Positions 1 to 8,706 of a DNA stretch of 64,000 nucleotides are shown here, piece after piece. Under the pieces are notes generated by a model, which was given only the letters and a program-made list of their open reading frames with translations, searched no databases and was not told where the DNA came from. Every line of letters begins with the position of its first letter. Within the stretch, counting starts at the first letter, position 1. This DNA is from Mesorhizobium sp. PAMC28654 (GTDB lineage: Bacteria; Pseudomonadota; Alphaproteobacteria; Rhizobiales; Rhizobiaceae), in NCBI RefSeq assembly GCF_020616515.1, contig NZ_CP085135.1:2604001-2668000 (forward strand). The letters are read 5' to 3'. The position numbers were made by a program, and so were the translations under genes.

Positions 1-2
1 CT

Positions 3-978
3 GGCCGATATCGGCCGTTCCAGAGATCCCATTTTCTGCCCAGCGCGCGGGCGGGCGAACTTGCTCTTAAGCGAGACTTCGGCCGCGGCTTACTGACTGC
101 TCAACCGGAACTTTCAGCGGCCGATGCACGGCCGGAGGGCGTCGATCTGTTTGCGACCCTCGGTAACATCGGACGTCATCACGACGCCTATGTCATGCTG
201 CGCGACGGCTTCAATCAGGGCGCAGCGCGCGCCTTGCTTGAAGAGGTCTCCAGCTGGGTTCCCGACCTTGACGGCAACCTCGTCCGAGATTTCCAGACGA
301 GCGGCTACAGCGCGCGCGCGTGGGAACTCTATTTACGGGCCGCCCTCCGGGCGCTGAACTTCGACATGGACCACACGCACGCAGCCCCCGACTTCTGCGT
401 TAGGAAAGGCGGAAAGACAGTCTTCGTCGAGGCGACCACGGTCAATTCGCAGGACAACTTTCAGCTCGGCGATAGGCGCGGGCCCGCCGCCGGACGCGCC
501 CGAACAGCTTCGGCCGTTCCTCGAAAACCAGATGCCACAGAAGTTCGGGTCGCCACTCTTTTCGAAAATGAAGAAGCGCTACTGGGAGAAGGCCCATGTG
601 GCGGGCCATCCGCTCCTGCTGGCAATCGCCGACTTTCATGCACCGGCGTCAATGCGCTGGTCGCACGCCGCCCTGCCGTTCTATCTCTATGGGCTGCGGA
701 TGGTGACGACCGTCGACACCGACAACCGGCTCATTGAACTATTCGTGCCAGGCCCCGATCATGTCGTAGGCGGCAAGATCGTGCCGACGAATTTCTTCGA
801 GCAACCCGACACAGAGCATATCTCCGGCGTCCTGTTTTCGAACGCGGGCACGATCGTCAAGTTCAGCCGAATGGGCGTGCGCGCAGGCTTCGGCGATCCA
901 TGGGTCAGCTTGGTTCGAAAAGGGGTATTGATCGATCCGGGAGCCGGCATGGCCAGCGCCACCCCGTTCAAGCCTTGA
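3..978 (+). pseudogene. Frameshifted hypothetical protein, 5' end outside the window
   Basis: The reading frame is open from base 3, so the gene starts left of the window. Frame 3 gives a plausible soluble protein up to about base 470 (around AAPDFCVRKGGKTVFVEATTVNSQD), and the same protein then continues in frame 1 from about base 485 to the stop at 976-978 (around ENQMPQKFGSPLFSKMKKRYW). At least one indel between about 470 and 490 therefore splits it. The stretch with charged residues around VFVEATTV is faintly nuclease-like, but I do not recognise the family and assign no function. It ends 37 bp before an IS5-type element. Confidence 0.5.
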
Positions 979-1015
979 AGATCGCTCACGTTGCGATTGT
1001 GGCCGAACAGCCTAA

Positions 1016-1906
1016 GAGGCTGTTTGATAACCTTTGACATTGGCTTTGGGGTCTGTTTCAGGCTTGGGATGTGGACAGCATCAAGCCGAGGCCGGATGGC
1101 CAGAATCGCCAAGAAGACGAAGCGCTATCCGAGTGACCTGACCGATGAGGAATGGTCGGCTGTGGAGCCGTTTCTGCCAGGGGTCAGCGGCACGGGACGT
1201 CCGCGCCGGACTGACCTTCGCGAGGTTCTGAACGCCATCCGGTATCTCGTGCGATCGGGCTGCGAGTGGCGGATGCTGCCTGTCCACTTCCCTCCCTGGC
1301 AAACGGTTTACTGGTGGTTTCGCCGTCTGGTTCGGCGGCTGATGTTCCCGGACCCTTCACGATGTCGTCCTGATGATCGACCGGGCTCGTGCCGGCCGCG
1401 ATGTCGAGCCGAGTGCGGCGGTGATCGACAGCCAATCCGTCAAGGCCCCGGCCGCTCATGGCACGCGCGGATTCGACGGCGCCAAGAAGATCGTCGGGCG
1501 CAAGCGCCACATCGCGGTCGATACGGATGGCCGCTTGCTGATGGTTAGCCTGACCACGGCCAACATCGCGGACAGTACAGGCGCTCAGGCCGTGCTGGAG
1601 GCCACCTACAAGCGCTGGCCGAAGGTCAAACACCTGTTCGCCGACAGCGCATACGACAGGCGGACACTGCTCGACAAGGCCGCTTTCCTCGACTTCACGG
1701 TTGAGATCATCAAGCGGACCGAGGCGGCCTTCGTGGTTCTGCCGCGCCGATGGGTGGTCGAGAGAACCTTTGGATGGATGACACGGCATCGACGCCTCGT
1801 GAGAGACTACGAAGCACGACTGGATGTCTCACACGCCATGATCGACATCGCTATGGCAGGCCTACTCATCCGACGTATCGCACATCCCTAGTTCTCAAAC
1901 GGACTC
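1016..1906 (+). mobile_element. IS5-family insertion sequence (IS427-like), 891 bp
   Basis: The ends are imperfect inverted repeats: left GAGGCTGTTTGATAAC and the complement of the right end GAGTCCGTTTGAGAAC (13 of 16 match). A 3-bp direct repeat TAA flanks the element (1013-1015 and 1907-1909), as expected for this group, so this is a simple insertion. It carries a two-frame DDE transposase. Confidence 0.85.
1096..1891 (+). CDS. IS5-family transposase, two overlapping frames
   Basis: This is the DDE transposase of the surrounding element. The first frame starts at ATG 1096 with [20 protein letters not shown], the N-terminal DUF4096-like domain typical of IS5/IS427 transposases. The catalytic half lies in another frame ending at 1891 and holds the acidic residues in IDSQSVK, FADSAYD and VVERTFGW. 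Homology passes from the first to the second frame at about 1347-1350, in the run TTCCCGGACC. Many members of this IS group join two frames by ribosomal frameshifting, so the element may be active. A simple 1-bp insertion in the C run would look the same. Confidence 0.8.
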
Positions 1907-2001
1907 TAAGGGGGTCGAAGAACAAACGGTCCCGATGGCTGATGACCACGCGAGCGATCAGCCTTCGCCACTCGCCTGTCCCCAAAAGCCTGCTGTTGCG
2001 C

Positions 2002-2236
2002 ATGCTCGCCTGCCGGGTGCAGGAGCGCAAGCTCCTGATCGACGAGGCCGAAGCCGGCATCATCCGACTCATCTTCGAGCGCTATCTCAGTGTCGGATCC
2101 TTGCCATCGCTCCAGGCCGAACTGCGCCAGCGCGGAATCGTCACGCGTCAACGAACATTGGCGACCGGCTGGACCATCGGCGGCATTGCGCTCACCAACG
2201 GCCCGTTGTCGCATCTGCTCCGCAACCGAGTCTACA
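2002..2236 (+). pseudogene. Large serine recombinase fragment
   Basis: The fragment (around RVQERKLLIDEAEAGIIRLI, then SLPSLQAELRQRGIV and PLSHLLRNRVY) matches the recombinase domain that follows the catalytic domain in large serine recombinases. The catalytic N-terminus is absent and the 3' end is cut by the IS3-type element at 2237. It is probably an old recombinase of the mobile element that once filled this region. It cannot be functional as it stands. Confidence 0.65.
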
Positions 2237-2288
2237 TGGACTTGCCCCGAAAAAGTGGAGAGTTTCCTTCTGATGAAAGGCGACCTCG

Positions 2289-2582
2289 ATGACGAAACAG
2301 AGACAGTTTACGGATGCGTTCAAGGCGGAGGCGGTTGGCCTTGTGCGAACGAGCGGTCGGACGAAGCGGCAGATCGCGGAGGATCTTGGTGTTGGTTTCT
2401 CGACGCTGACGCGATGGATGGGTCGGCAGCTGGATCGTGAGATGGGCGATCCTGGGCGTCCGCCTGATGCTGATGTCGCCGCTGAATTGAAACGGCTGCG
2501 GCGGGAGAATGAAATCCTTCGGCAGGAGCGGGATATCTTGAAACGGGCGACGGCTTTTTTCGTCAAGGAGGGAAGTCGGTGA
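2289..2582 (+). CDS. IS3-family transposase OrfA
   Basis: This 97-residue protein has the HTH_Tnp_1 helix-turn-helix in its first half (around FTDAFKAEAVGLVRTSGRT) and a leucine-zipper-like C-terminus (LKRLRRENEILRQERDILKR). That is the standard OrfA layout: it binds the IS ends and is fused to OrfB by -1 frameshifting. It overlaps orfB by four bases. It looks intact. Confidence 0.85.
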   Translation: MTKQRQFTDAFKAEAVGLVRTSGRTKRQIAEDLGVGFSTLTRWMGRQLDREMGDPGRPPDADVAAELKRLRRENEILRQERDILKRATAFFVKEGSR

Positions 2583-3439
2583 GGTTCGCGCTCATCGACC
2601 AGGCGAAGAAGGATTTCCCTGTGGACCGTTTGTGCGCGACGCTGGGTGTCAGCCCGAGCGGCTACTTTGCCTGGGGGCGCCGGCCGGCGTGCCGCCGGCA
2701 GCGCGACGACATGATAATGCTGGCGCATGTGCGATCGTCGTTCGCGCTGTCGAACGGAACCTATGGTAGCCCGCGCATGACGCGGGAACTGCAAGACAAT
2801 GGCTTTGCCATTGGCCGGCGACGAACGGCGCGTCTGATGCGGGAGAATGGCCTCCAGGCAAGACAGAAGCGGCGGTTCAAGCGCACGACGGACAGCGAAC
2901 ACGCCTTTCCGGTTGCCCCCAATGTCATCGACCAGGATTTTGCCGCCACTGGTCCCAACCAGAAATGGGGTGCCGACATCTCCTACATCTGGACGCGGGA
3001 GGGCTGGTTGTACCTTGCTGTCGTCATCGATCTGTTTGCCCGCAAGGTCGTTGGCTGGGCTGCTGGCAACCGGCTACACCGCAGCCTGGCTCTGGCAGCG
3101 CTCAACAAGGCGTTCGTCATGCGGCAGCCGGAACCCGGCCTCATTCACCACTCCGACCGCGGCAGCCAATATTGTTCTATCGACTACCAAGCCGAATTGC
3201 GTGCCGCCGGCGTCATCATCTCAATGTCAGGCAAGGGCAATTGCTTTGATAACGCCATGGTCGAAACATTCTTCAAGACGCTGAAAACTGAACTGATCTG
3301 GCGCACCTCTTTCCTTACCCGCGCCGATGCCCAAGCCGCCATTGCCCGATATATCGACGGCTTCTACAATCCCATCCGGCGGCATTCCGCGCTCGACTAC
3401 ATCAGCCCGATGCAGTTCGAGCGAAACGCCGCCGAATGA
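2579..3439 (+). CDS. IS3-family transposase OrfB (rve integrase core)
   Basis: This 286-residue DDE transposase has an N-terminal HTH_21 region (YGSPRMTRELQDNG) and an rve catalytic core from about residue 120. The acidic residues are in WGADISYIW, HHSDRGSQY and NAMVETFFKTLK. It starts at GTG 2579 in a GTGA overlap with the orfA stop. Its own stop overlaps an ATG (ATGA at 3436-3439) that leads in frame into the truncated DUF2285 gene downstream. It appears complete and possibly active. Confidence 0.85.
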   Translation: MRFALIDQAKKDFPVDRLCATLGVSPSGYFAWGRRPACRRQRDDMIMLAHVRSSFALSNGTYGSPRMTRELQDNGFAIGRRRTARLMRENGLQARQKRRFKRTTDSEHAFPVAPNVIDQDFAATGPNQKWGADISYIWTREGWLYLAVVIDLFARKVVGWAAGNRLHRSLALAALNKAFVMRQPEPGLIHHSDRGSQYCSIDYQAELRAAGVIISMSGKGNCFDNAMVETFFKTLKTELIWRTSFLTRADAQAAIARYIDGFYNPIRRHSALDYISPMQFERNAAE

Positions 3440-3473
3440 GCAACCCGCTCTCCACTTTACCGAAGCAAGTCCA

Positions 3474-3924
3474 GATCCTCAGCAATTCCCTTCAACAGGA
3501 ATTCGATGCTCAATATAGGCTGCTGCTCGCCGGCGGCGGCCGGTTTCCGATTTTTGTCGCCTCGGAGCCGGAGCCGGCCGCTCCGCTCGCGGCCATCATC
3601 CTGCTGGATGACGACACGCCGGATCGGCTTGCGGCGCTCGCCCGCTTCTGGTTCGCTTTGCGTAACCCGCCGGCCGCACCCGACGACCGCCTGACACCTC
3701 AACGCCGGCGTCGGCTCCAGCAAATGCTTCGCGTCGTGGACGGCCGGGAGGCTGGAGAAACATACCGGACCATCGCCGAGGTGCTGTTTCCGAAACACCA
3801 CATCGACGCGGCCTCCTGGGCCGGGAACGCTATCCGCGAAACGACCATCCGCTTGGCCCGTGACGGCCTCAAGCTCGTCGACGGCGATTACCGAACCCTG
3901 CTGCGCCGTCCACGCAGATCATAG
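3474..3924 (+). pseudogene. DUF2285 protein, N-terminus replaced by an IS3 end
   Basis: The remaining 150 codons hold the whole DUF2285 region (around LTPQRRRRLQQMLRVVDGRE, YRTIAEVLFP and IRLARDGLKLVDGDYR). In mesorhizobial and related ICEs a DUF2285 gene stands before an alpA-like gene, repA and parA, exactly as here, so this is the start of that conserved block. The usual N-terminal third is missing, removed at the right end of IS3-A. The frame is open through the IS end to ATG 3436, so a shortened fusion protein of 162 residues could still be translated by coupling to orfB. Confidence 0.7.
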
Positions 3925-4063
3925 CGTCAAGCCGCACCGATCCGGGGGTGTCGATTTTAGCTCCGGATCTTCAACATCGTGCGGGCCGCCGCTTGCGCGC
4001 CACCGTGCTCACGACCCGCCGAACAAGACCGGCGGGCGTCAATCAGAGCACGGAGGTTCTCCT

Positions 4064-4345
4064 ATGGCCGATAGTCTCGCCGGCTTGCCGCCACGTTTCC
4101 TGCGCACGCCCGAAGCCGCGCGCTTTCTCGGCCTGTCAGACCGCACCCTCGAGAAGCACCGCACCTACGGGACCGGCCCGGGTTATCGCAAGCTCGGCGG
4201 CCGCGTCGTCTATTCCATCGAAGATCTCCAGACCTGGGCCGATCGCGGCGCGAAGAACTCGACCTCCGATCCGGGCCGAGGGATCGTGCTGCCAGCCAAG
4301 CGCCAGGTCGACAGCCGCGCCGCCGGCCCCGTTCGCCATCGCTGA
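4064..4345 (+). CDS. AlpA/MerR-like helix-turn-helix protein
   Basis: This is a 93-residue DNA-binding protein of the AlpA/excisionase-like HTH_17 type. The motif FLRTPEAARFLGLSDRTLEK, followed by GTGPGYRKLGGRVVYSIEDL, covers residues 12-62. ATG 4064 is preceded by GGAGGTT at good distance, which decides this start over longer in-frame options. It lies 11 bp before repA. In ICEs with this gene order, proteins of this type act as transcriptional regulators or recombination directionality factors. Which role applies here is not shown by the sequence. Confidence 0.75.
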   Translation: MADSLAGLPPRFLRTPEAARFLGLSDRTLEKHRTYGTGPGYRKLGGRVVYSIEDLQTWADRGAKNSTSDPGRGIVLPAKRQVDSRAAGPVRHR

Positions 4346-4356
4346 CGGGCGCCGCC

Positions 4357-5241
4357 GTGTCGTCCAGCCGCAACATCAGCGAACGCGAGCAGCTCGATCT
4401 CTTTCGGGCGCTGCCCGGAGACCTCGCGCCGCGTGATGCGCAGGACCTCATGGCCTATCCGTTCTTCTCGCTCGCCAAGTCGAAGCGACTTGCACCCATC
4501 AACTTCAAAGCTGGGTCCATCGTCATCCGGGTCGAGGCCGTTCCCGAGCACGGCATGGCGACCATCTGGGATGCCGACGTGCTGATCTGGGCGGCTTCGC
4601 AGATCGTCGAGGCGCGCGATGCAGGTCTTCGCCCGTCGCGCCTGATGGGCACGACGCCGTATGAAATCCTCAATTTCATCGGCCGCGGCGTGTCGCTGCG
4701 CGACTACGACCGCCTGAAGGCGGCGCTCGACCGGCTTCAGTCCACGACGATCGCTACGTCGATCCGGCAGCCGACCGAGCGGCGGATGCACCGTTTCTCG
4801 TGGATCAATGAATGGAAAGAACGGGCTGACAGCCGGGGCCGACCGCTCGGTATCGAGTTGATCATTCCCGACTGGTTCTACGCCGCTGTGCTCGACGATG
4901 CGCTCGTGCTCACCATCGACCGGGCCTATTTCGATCTCACCGGCGGCCTTGAGCGCTGGCTGTACCGGCTCGTGCGCAAGCACGGCGGCCGCCAGGAATA
5001 TGGCTGGAGCTTCGACTTCATCCATCTCCACGCCAAGTCCGGCAGCCTCTCGCCGCTCAAGCACTTCGCCTACGACCTGCGCGACATCGTCCGCCGCCAG
5101 CCCTTGCCCGGCTATCGCCTGGTCATCGAGCACCCGCCCGGCGGCGCCGAGCGCCTGTCCTTCGCTCCCACCGACCTGGACCCGTTCATCCGCGCGCCAC
5201 GTCGACGCCACGCCAACACTCGCCCTGGGGATAAGCTGTGA
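4357..5241 (+). CDS. repA: Replication initiator protein A (RPA family)
   Basis: This 294-residue protein of the RepA/RPA family (PF10134 type) is found in alphaproteobacterial plasmids and ICEs, where it is thought to start replication of the excised circle. Recognisable blocks are LMAYPFFSLAKSKR near the start, YEILNFIGRGVSLRDYDRLK in the middle, and WLYRLVRKHGGRQEYGWSF near residue 205. The start is GTG 4357, and no better ATG lies upstream in frame. Iteron repeats begin seven bases after the stop and parA follows at 5453, making a compact replication and partition module. The gene is intact, unlike its neighbours. Confidence 0.8.
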   Translation: MSSSRNISEREQLDLFRALPGDLAPRDAQDLMAYPFFSLAKSKRLAPINFKAGSIVIRVEAVPEHGMATIWDADVLIWAASQIVEARDAGLRPSRLMGTTPYEILNFIGRGVSLRDYDRLKAALDRLQSTTIATSIRQPTERRMHRFSWINEWKERADSRGRPLGIELIIPDWFYAAVLDDALVLTIDRAYFDLTGGLERWLYRLVRKHGGRQEYGWSFDFIHLHAKSGSLSPLKHFAYDLRDIVRRQPLPGYRLVIEHPPGGAERLSFAPTDLDPFIRAPRRRHANTRPGDKL

Positions 5242-5247
5242 ATCATC

Positions 5248-5311
5248 TCGTGCTATCGGGGACCGAACCTATCGTGCCATCGGGGACCCGATCCTCGTGC
5301 TATCGGGGACC
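5248..5311 (+). repeat. Three iteron-like direct repeats behind repA
   Basis: The 17-bp unit TCGTGCTATCGGGGACC occurs at 5248-5264 and 5295-5311, and with one change (TCGTGCCATCGGGGACC) at 5272-5288. The starts are 24 and 23 bp apart, so the copies lie on nearly the same face of the helix. The position directly behind repA is where Rep proteins of iteron-type replicons bind. These are probably the RepA binding sites of the element's origin. Confidence 0.7.
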
Positions 5312-5389
5312 GGAATCGCCGATTCCGCTCTCTGAATCAGAGGGTTGCAGGCCCCGTAACTTCTCTAACCAAGATTCCTTCGGAATCTT
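5311..5389. other. Three small palindromes between the iterons and parA (putative origin region)
   Basis: Palindromes lie at 5311-5327 (CGGAATCGCCGATTCCG), 5330-5342 (CTCTGAATCAGAG) and 5371-5389 (AAGATTCCTTCGGAATCTT). All three contain a GAATC core. They fill the non-coding gap between the iterons and parA and may be part of the replication origin, a partition (parS-like) site for ParA, or folded leader RNA. Confidence 0.45.
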
Positions 5390-5452
5390 TCTAACGGACC
5401 CCGCTTTTTGCGCGCCTGCGGATAAGTCGCTGGCAGCGACCGGAAGCGCGTC

Positions 5453-5859
5453 ATGATCGTCGCGCTCCTCAATCAGAAAGGCGGTGTCGGCAAGACGACA
5501 CTGGCGCTGCATCTGGCCGGCGAATGGGCTCAGCAGGACAAGCGCGTCACCCTGATCGACGCCGACCCGCAGGGATCGGCGCTCGACTGGTCGCAGCAGC
5601 GCGCCCGCGAAGGCTTGCCACGGCTCTTTACTGTCATCGGGCTTGCCCGCGACACGCTGCATCGCGAAGCGCCCGCGCTAGCCCGCGACGCCGATCACGT
5701 CGTCATCGACGGTCCGCCGCGTGTCGCCAGCCTGATGCGATCGGCGCTGCTTGCGGCCGACCTCGTCCTGATCCCCGTGCAGCCGTCGCCCTTCGACGGA
5801 TGGGCGTCGGCCGAGATGCTGTCGCTGCTCGCCGAAGCGCGGATTTACCGGCCCGAGCT
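5453..5859 (+). pseudogene. parA: ParA-type partition ATPase, 3' end removed by an IS
   Basis: This is a Walker-type ATPase of the ParA/Soj family that normally segregates the element. The deviant Walker A motif KGGVGKTT is at residues 9-16, LIDADPQGSALDW follows, and VVIDGPPR is the Walker B region. About 135 codons remain of the roughly 210 usual for this subfamily. The sequence stops at IYRPEL where a TGTTCCCC-type IS begins (5860), and the frame closes inside the IS. What follows the IS is not the rest of parA but a DUF2274 gene, so the loss is a deletion and not a simple insertion. Confidence 0.8.
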
Positions 5860-5944
5860 TGTTCCCCGTCAGCACCTGTGTCCCAGATTTGAGGTTGTGA
5901 ATTAAGGAGGGTTTTGATCTCGTCGTCACGACGAAGGAACCAAG

Positions 5945-6319
5945 ATGAGCCCTAAATCCTCAAGTGCCAAGAAGCCTGCCGAGCAGGTGGTAAAGGACAT
6001 TCGCCGGGCGACCCGGCGGCATTTTTCAGCGGAAGACAAGATCCGGATCGTGCTGGACGGGCTGCGCGGCGAAGACAGCATCGCCGAGCTGTGCCGCAAG
6101 GAAGGGATCGCGCAGAGCCTGTATTACACCTGGTCCAAGGAGTTCATGGAGGCCGGCAAGCGCCGATTGGCGGGTGATACCGCTCGTGCTGCCACCAGCG
6201 ACGAGGTCAAGGATTTGCGCCGGGAGGCCGGCGCGCTGAAGGAATGCGTCGCTGATCTGACACTGGAAAACCGTCTGCTCAAAAAAAGCATGATCGCGGA
6301 TGGGGACGAGCAAGAATGA
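5945..6319 (+). CDS. IS-T transposase OrfA (copy 1)
   Basis: This is a 124-residue HTH protein. A helix-turn-helix lies around residues 25-60 (FSAEDKIRIVLDGLRGEDSI, then CRKEGIAQSLYYTWSKEF), followed by a coiled-coil-like C-terminus (LKECVADLTLENRLLKKSM). It is presumed to bind the IS ends. The same protein is encoded in all four copies of this IS in the window. Confidence 0.8.
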   Translation: MSPKSSSAKKPAEQVVKDIRRATRRHFSAEDKIRIVLDGLRGEDSIAELCRKEGIAQSLYYTWSKEFMEAGKRRLAGDTARAATSDEVKDLRREAGALKECVADLTLENRLLKKSMIADGDEQE

Positions 6320-7295
6320 GATATCCCGCATCCGAAAAGCTCGAGATCATCAGGATCGTCGAGCAGTCACACCTGCCAACCCGCAAAACGCTGGACCGAC
6401 TGGGCATCCCGCGCCGGACCTTCTATCGCTGGTGAACCGTTATGTCGAGGGCGGGCCTGAGGCGCTGCAGGATCGGCCCTCGGCGCCGAGCCGGGTGTGG
6501 AACCGCATCCCGCCTGCCATCCATGACCAGATCATCGAACTGGCGCTGGAGCAGTCCGAGCTCTCCCCGCGCGAACTGGCAGTACGGTTCACCGACGAGA
6601 CGCGCTACTTCGTGTCAGAAGCCAGCGTTTACCGGCTCCTCAAGGCCTACGATCTGATCACCAGCCCGGCCTATGTGGTGATCAAGGCGGCGAACGAGTT
6701 CCACACCAAGACGACGCGACCCAACGAGATGTGGCAGACGGACTTCACCTACTTCAAGATCATCGGCTGGGGCTGGATGTACCTGTCGACCGTGCTCGAC
6801 GATTACTCCCGCTACATCATCGCCTGGAAACTGTGCAGCACCATGCGGGCCGAGGACGTCACCGACACGCTGGACATGGCACTTACTGCCTCAGGGTGCG
6901 ACCAGGCCCATGTGCACCACAAGCCTCGGCTGCTCAGCGATAATGGCCCCAGCTACATCGCCGGCGAACTGGCGGACTATATCCAGGACCAACGCATGAG
7001 CCATGTCCGGGGCGCTCCAATGCATCCCCAGACCCAAGGCAAGATCGAGCGCTGGCACCAGACCCTCAAAAACCGAATCCTCTTGGAGAACTACTTTCTG
7101 CCCGGCGACCTTGAGGCCCAGATCGCAGCCTTCGTCGAACATTACAACCATCGACGCTACCACGAGAGCCTGGCCAACGTAACGCCAGCCGACGCCTACT
7201 TCGGCAGGGCCGCAGCCATTATCAAACAGCGAGAAAGGATCAAACGCCAAACCATCCAACATCGGCGCTTGCAGCACCGCAAGATCGCCGCTTAA
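6316..7295 (+). pseudogene. IS-T transposase OrfB (copy 1), frameshifted
   Basis: OrfB is an rve-type DDE transposase (catalytic acids in MWQTDFTYF, LLSDNGPSY and GKIERWHQT). In this copy the gene starts at ATG 6316 but reaches a TGA at 6433, because TGGTATGACCG of the other copies reads TGGTGAACCG here, one base shorter. The rest of the protein, from RYVEGGPEALQDRPS to the end, is open in the shifted frame. The copy is therefore probably unable to transpose alone. Confidence 0.8.
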
Positions 7296-7369
7296 CATCA
7301 ACCCCAAGATGAGGCCGACACTCCGCTAATCTGCGATCCAATCTGAGCCAAATGATCTGACGACGGACA

Positions 7370-7591
7370 GGCCCAATCGCTGATGACAAGCCCGTGAAGG
7401 TGACGCTGGAACTCCCCGCCAGCCTTCATCGTGACCTTACGGCTTATGCCGAAATCCTCGACCGGGAAAACAATCATCCGCCGACTGATCCCGTGCGTCT
7501 GATCGTGCCCATGCTGCAGCGCTTTATCGCCGCCGATCGAGGCTTTGCGAAAACGCGGCGTTCTATTGGGACCGCAAAGACCGATAGCTGA
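7370..7591 (+). pseudogene. DUF2274 protein (gene that follows trbI), 5' end removed by an IS
   Basis: Reading in frame from the IS edge gives GPIADDKPVKVTLELPASLH and later DPVRLIVPMLQRFIAADR, which are the signature parts of DUF2274. In trb conjugation operons this gene comes directly after trbI at the end of the mating-pair genes. Only the first few codons are missing. A GTG at 7394 could still start a 65-residue product. Its presence directly beside truncated parA shows that the whole conjugation module between them is gone. Confidence 0.75.
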
Positions 7592-7638
7592 TTCCATCCG
7601 TCAGCCGCTACCATTAGTGAACAAGCACCTGCGGCGCC

Positions 7639-7911
7639 TCAACGTATGAAGCTATTAGCGGTATGCAGGCCAAGGGCAACGAGCAGTAGCCACAAGGCTT
7701 CGTCCCAATGGTTGAATCCGTCCCGTTGCAAAAAACGCTCTTTGAGGATCAGGGCAAAGAAGACGCAAAATGCGGAATAGAGTCCGATCCAGAAAGAGGC
7801 AGCCGTAAGATAGCCAACCTTGCCGTATGTTCCGATCACGGCCGAAATCGCAAGCTTCGTGGAAAAGCGACGGATCGTCAGGCGGGATTCGACATTGAGG
7901 CGGGAAAGCAT
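7639..7911 (-). CDS. Small hypothetical membrane protein
   Basis: This 90-residue frame has two likely membrane helices (around YLTAASFWIGLYSAFCVFFA and LWLLLVALGLHTANSF). No family is recognised and no strong ribosome binding site is visible. It is divergent from the membrane-protein frame at 8098 and lies between DUF2274 and the disrupted regulator, so it would belong to the accessory load of the element. It may not be a real gene. Confidence 0.35.
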   Translation of the reverse strand: MLSRLNVESRLTIRRFSTKLAISAVIGTYGKVGYLTAASFWIGLYSAFCVFFALILKERFLQRDGFNHWDEALWLLLVALGLHTANSFIR

Positions 7912-8097
7912 GGTTCGGTTGATCGCGATTGAGGAAATATTTCTGTGTGTATCGATCCTCGAATAAAGATCGCATCAAATTTTCCGCCGCCGTGAGGGTG
8001 AATCTTCGGTAGAGCTGTGGAGCTATCCCTATACGGTTCTTACAGGGGCAACCCAAACCTTACGCTATCCTGATATTGCCGTGTTAACCGTCCTTCC

Positions 8098-8424
8098 ATG
8101 CAGCACGAGCACGGTCAATGTCGTTGGCTCAAGGTGCTACGTGATCCCGATCAGCGCTCGCGTAAACATTTACGGTTGTTTGGAAGTCACGTCGCTTTCG
8201 TTGTTCTGTTCAGCGCCCCTACGCTGATCATTGATCAGCGTAGACTGATCCTCTTTCTATCCTTGATCCATCTGATGTTCGGATTTTCAGTGCTGCTCGT
8301 ATTTGGCGCCGCTCTCTTCATCCAACGGCCAATTCCTCCCGCAAGCTTGTGCATCTGGGATCATGGATTCGCCATGCTCCTCCTGATGCTGATCTGCTCG
8401 GCCGTACTCAGGGTGTTGGCGTAA
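8098..8424 (+). CDS. Small hypothetical membrane protein
   Basis: This 108-residue frame has three likely membrane segments (around LFGSHVAFVVLFSAPTLII, ILFLSLIHLMFGFSVLLVFG and FAMLLLMLICSAVLRVL). The family is unknown. It ends 21 bp before the start of the disrupted OmpR-like regulator and on the same strand, so the two could be co-transcribed. The hydrophobic pattern argues for a real gene, but there is no homology evidence. Confidence 0.4.
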   Translation: MQHEHGQCRWLKVLRDPDQRSRKHLRLFGSHVAFVVLFSAPTLIIDQRRLILFLSLIHLMFGFSVLLVFGAALFIQRPIPPASLCIWDHGFAMLLLMLICSAVLRVLA

Positions 8425-8697
8425 TTGCAAAAGCGACAACAGCCGATGTCTCGCAGCAGATCCTGTGATGGCCTCTTCGATCTTCCGCTTACCGAACTGC
8501 CGAGCAACCTGCCAACAGCCGCTACGTCTGCGGCCGATCCGATCATCACCACACAAAGCGGCGGATTCGAAGACGAGTGTGTTGTGTACCGATGGCCACA
8601 GGTTGCTCTGGATGGACACGCCGCAATCCCGGTTATTGCACCTGATGCAGGCAGCCGGCGCTATATCGCACGCACCTTGCAACGTGCCGGTTACAAG

Positions 8698-8706
8698 GTC
8701 GCTACC
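8698..8706. repeat. 9-bp target-site duplication of IS-T copy 2
   Basis: GTCGCTACC is found directly left of the IS at 8698-8706 and directly right of it at 10219-10227. Joining at one copy restores the reading frame of the interrupted regulator. This is direct evidence that copy 2 is a simple transposition. Confidence 0.85.

Larger units (their letters stand above)
2237..3473 (+). mobile_element. IS3-family insertion sequence A, 1237 bp
   Basis: The terminal inverted repeats begin TGGACTTGCCCCGAAAAAGT on the left, and the complement of the right end begins TGGACTTGCTTCGGTAAAGT. Two overlapping genes, orfA and orfB, fill the element. The flanking triplets differ (ACA on the left, GAT on the right), so there is no target duplication. 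The left neighbour is a cut recombinase gene and the right neighbour a cut DUF2285 gene, which suggests that the element marks a deletion junction rather than a clean insertion. Confidence 0.85.
5860..7369 (+). mobile_element. IS-T copy 1 (TGTTCCCC-type IS), complete ends, orfB frameshifted
   Basis: This 1510-bp copy starts TGTTCCCCGTCAG and ends CTGACGACGGACA, giving imperfect inverted repeats (TGT...CGTCAG). It holds orfA and a defective orfB. The flanks are truncated parA on the left and truncated DUF2274 on the right. No direct repeat is visible, in contrast to copy 2, so this copy marks a deletion junction. The two-gene layout with an ATGA overlap resembles the IS3/IS481 groups, and I do not assign a database name. 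Confidence 0.85.
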
